Positions 12,006-12,722 of a stretch of DNA of 12,722 nt are shown here, piece after piece. Where the stretch lies: the NCBI GenBank assembly GCA_947626405.1, contig CANQSE010000030.1, positions 1 to 12,722 on the forward strand, written 5' to 3'. Source of the DNA: an uncultured Acetatifactor sp. Lineage in GTDB: Bacteria; Bacillota; Clostridia; Lachnospirales; Lachnospiraceae. Every line of letters begins with the position of its first letter. Within the stretch, counting starts at the first letter, position 1. Made by a program: the position numbers and the translations under genes. Under the pieces are notes generated by a model. The model did not search any database and was not told the DNA's origin. It saw only the letters and a list, made by a program, of their open reading frames with translations.

Positions 12006-12722
12006 TTAGTTGCTCTTTGCCAGTTCGGCACGCAATTTTTCCGTAAGTGCGGGAACAATCTTATTCAAATCTCCCACCACGCCATAATCTGCCACGTCAA
12101 ATATAGGTGCGCTCTCGTCCTTGTTTATTGCAATTATTATGTCGGATTCCTCCATTCCGGCCAGGTGCTGGATGGCTCCGGAAATACCGATTGCAAAATA
12201 TACGTTGGGACGAACTGTCTTTCCGGTCTGTCCTACCTGCAGATCCTTGGGCTTCCAGCCCGCATCAACGACCGCACGTGAGCAGCTCACCTGACCGCCA
12301 AGGACTTCCGCCAGATCCTCAAGCATCTTAAAGTTCTCCGGACTGCCCATTCCGCGTCCGCCGGATACCAGAATCTTTGCATCCATGATATCGACTGTGT
12401 TTGCGACAGCCTTTACGACATCAAGTATCTCGACATACTTGTTATCGGGGGTGAAGCCGGGATTAAACTCCTCAACGTTAGCCTTAACGCCGACCTTCCT
12501 CTCGCGCTTCTGCATAACTCCGGGACGAACCGTAGCCATCTGGGGACGGAAATCAGGGCACGCGATGGTTGCAATTGTATTTCCGCCGAAAGCAGGACGC
12601 GTCATAAGAAGCTGATTGTGCTTCTGTTCCTTTCCGGGAGTCGGTACGAGCGGGAAATCTCCGATATTTCCTGCTGGCGGGAATCGTTCCTGCCGTTTCC
12701 GCTCATGAGCTGCAAATAGTCT
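12006..12722 (-). CDS. etfA: Electron transfer flavoprotein alpha subunit, 5'-truncated by the window edge
   Basis: The last 238 codons. The C-terminal FAD domain is complete: LLMTRPAFGGNTIATI, FRPQMATVRPGVM, then KILVSGGRGMGSPENF, SRAVVDAGWKP, QVGQTGKTVRPNVYFAIG, ISGAIQHLAGM, IIAINKD and APIFDVADYGVVGD. ETF passes electrons between acyl-CoA dehydrogenases and other partners, in clostridia often as a bifurcating EtfAB-Bcd complex for butyrate formation. The ATG at 12605 is internal: it sits within LLMTRPAFGG, and the frame is open to the window edge. The most upstream 20 or so residues (rich in Arg, ending PPAGN) do not resemble the GLTADCT region expected nearby. A hairpin terminator follows at 11861-11916, so this is probably the last gene of its operon. 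Confidence 0.93.
   Translation of the reverse strand, partial: RLFAAHERKRQERFPPAGNIGDFPLVPTPGKEQKHNQLLMTRPAFGGNTIATIACPDFRPQMATVRPGVMQKRERKVGVKANVEEFNPGFTPDNKYVEILDVVKAVANTVDIMDAKILVSGGRGMGSPENFKMLEDLAEVLGGQVSCSRAVVDAGWKPKDLQVGQTGKTVRPNVYFAIGISGAIQHLAGMEESDIIIAINKDESAPIFDVADYGVVGDLNKIVPALTEKLRAELAKSN

Noticed and set aside
12006..12605. etfA starting at the ATG at 12605
   Set aside because: That Met is inside the conserved LLMTRPAFGG segment and has no ribosome site. The gene continues off the right edge.

Overview
The window reads as chromosomal DNA of an anaerobic, motile, Gram-positive member of the Clostridia, most likely Lachnospiraceae. The reasons are strong GGAGG-type ribosome binding sites before almost every gene, a consensus sigma-A promoter, a surface lipoprotein GH5 glucanase, a chemoreceptor, a YtrA-type regulator with its ABC exporter, and the end of a clostridial etfA gene (typical of butyrate or other acyl-CoA dehydrogenase operons). 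This placement is inference from gene content. There is no rRNA or other marker gene.

Almost everything is transcribed leftward (minus strand). In transcription order: (1) 12722-12006, the 3' part of etfA, ending in a large hairpin terminator (11861-11916). (2) 11541-11864, the only plus-strand locus: a minimal nucleotidyltransferase (MNT) antitoxin-type gene overlapping what looks like the collapsed remnant of its HEPN partner. (3) 11492-8932, a GntR/YtrA regulator with a perfect-consensus promoter overlapped by a perfect inverted-repeat operator, then an ABC ATPase, an ABC-2 permease and a TspO/MBR membrane protein. (4) 8837-8548, two nearly identical 133-bp tandem units plus a 24-bp third part, packed with hairpins, each carrying an extended -10 promoter directed at the next operon. 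(5) 8526-5470, a membrane-anchored D-Ala-D-Ala carboxypeptidase-like protein followed after 18 nt by a lipoprotein GH5 cellulase with a heptapeptide-repeat linker and a C-terminal cellulose-binding-like domain. (6) 5380-1, a dCache chemoreceptor followed, without an obvious terminator or new promoter, by an alternating set isomerase / Gfo-Idh-MocA oxidoreductase / isomerase / oxidoreductase. The last gene runs off the left edge.

How the parts may work together: the cellulase and carboxypeptidase-like protein are both displayed outside the membrane, and the isomerase/oxidoreductase set probably handles a sugar, inositol or glycoside derivative in the cytoplasm. The chemoreceptor at the head of that set carries residues matching the amino-acid-binding dCache pattern, so its ligand may not be the sugar. 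The GntR-ABC-permease set resembles YtrA-controlled cell-envelope-stress exporters. The points most worth checking are the hairpin/promoter tandem repeat, the SGA variant of the carboxypeptidase SxN motif, the decayed HEPN/MNT pair, and the paired isomerase/dehydrogenase cluster.
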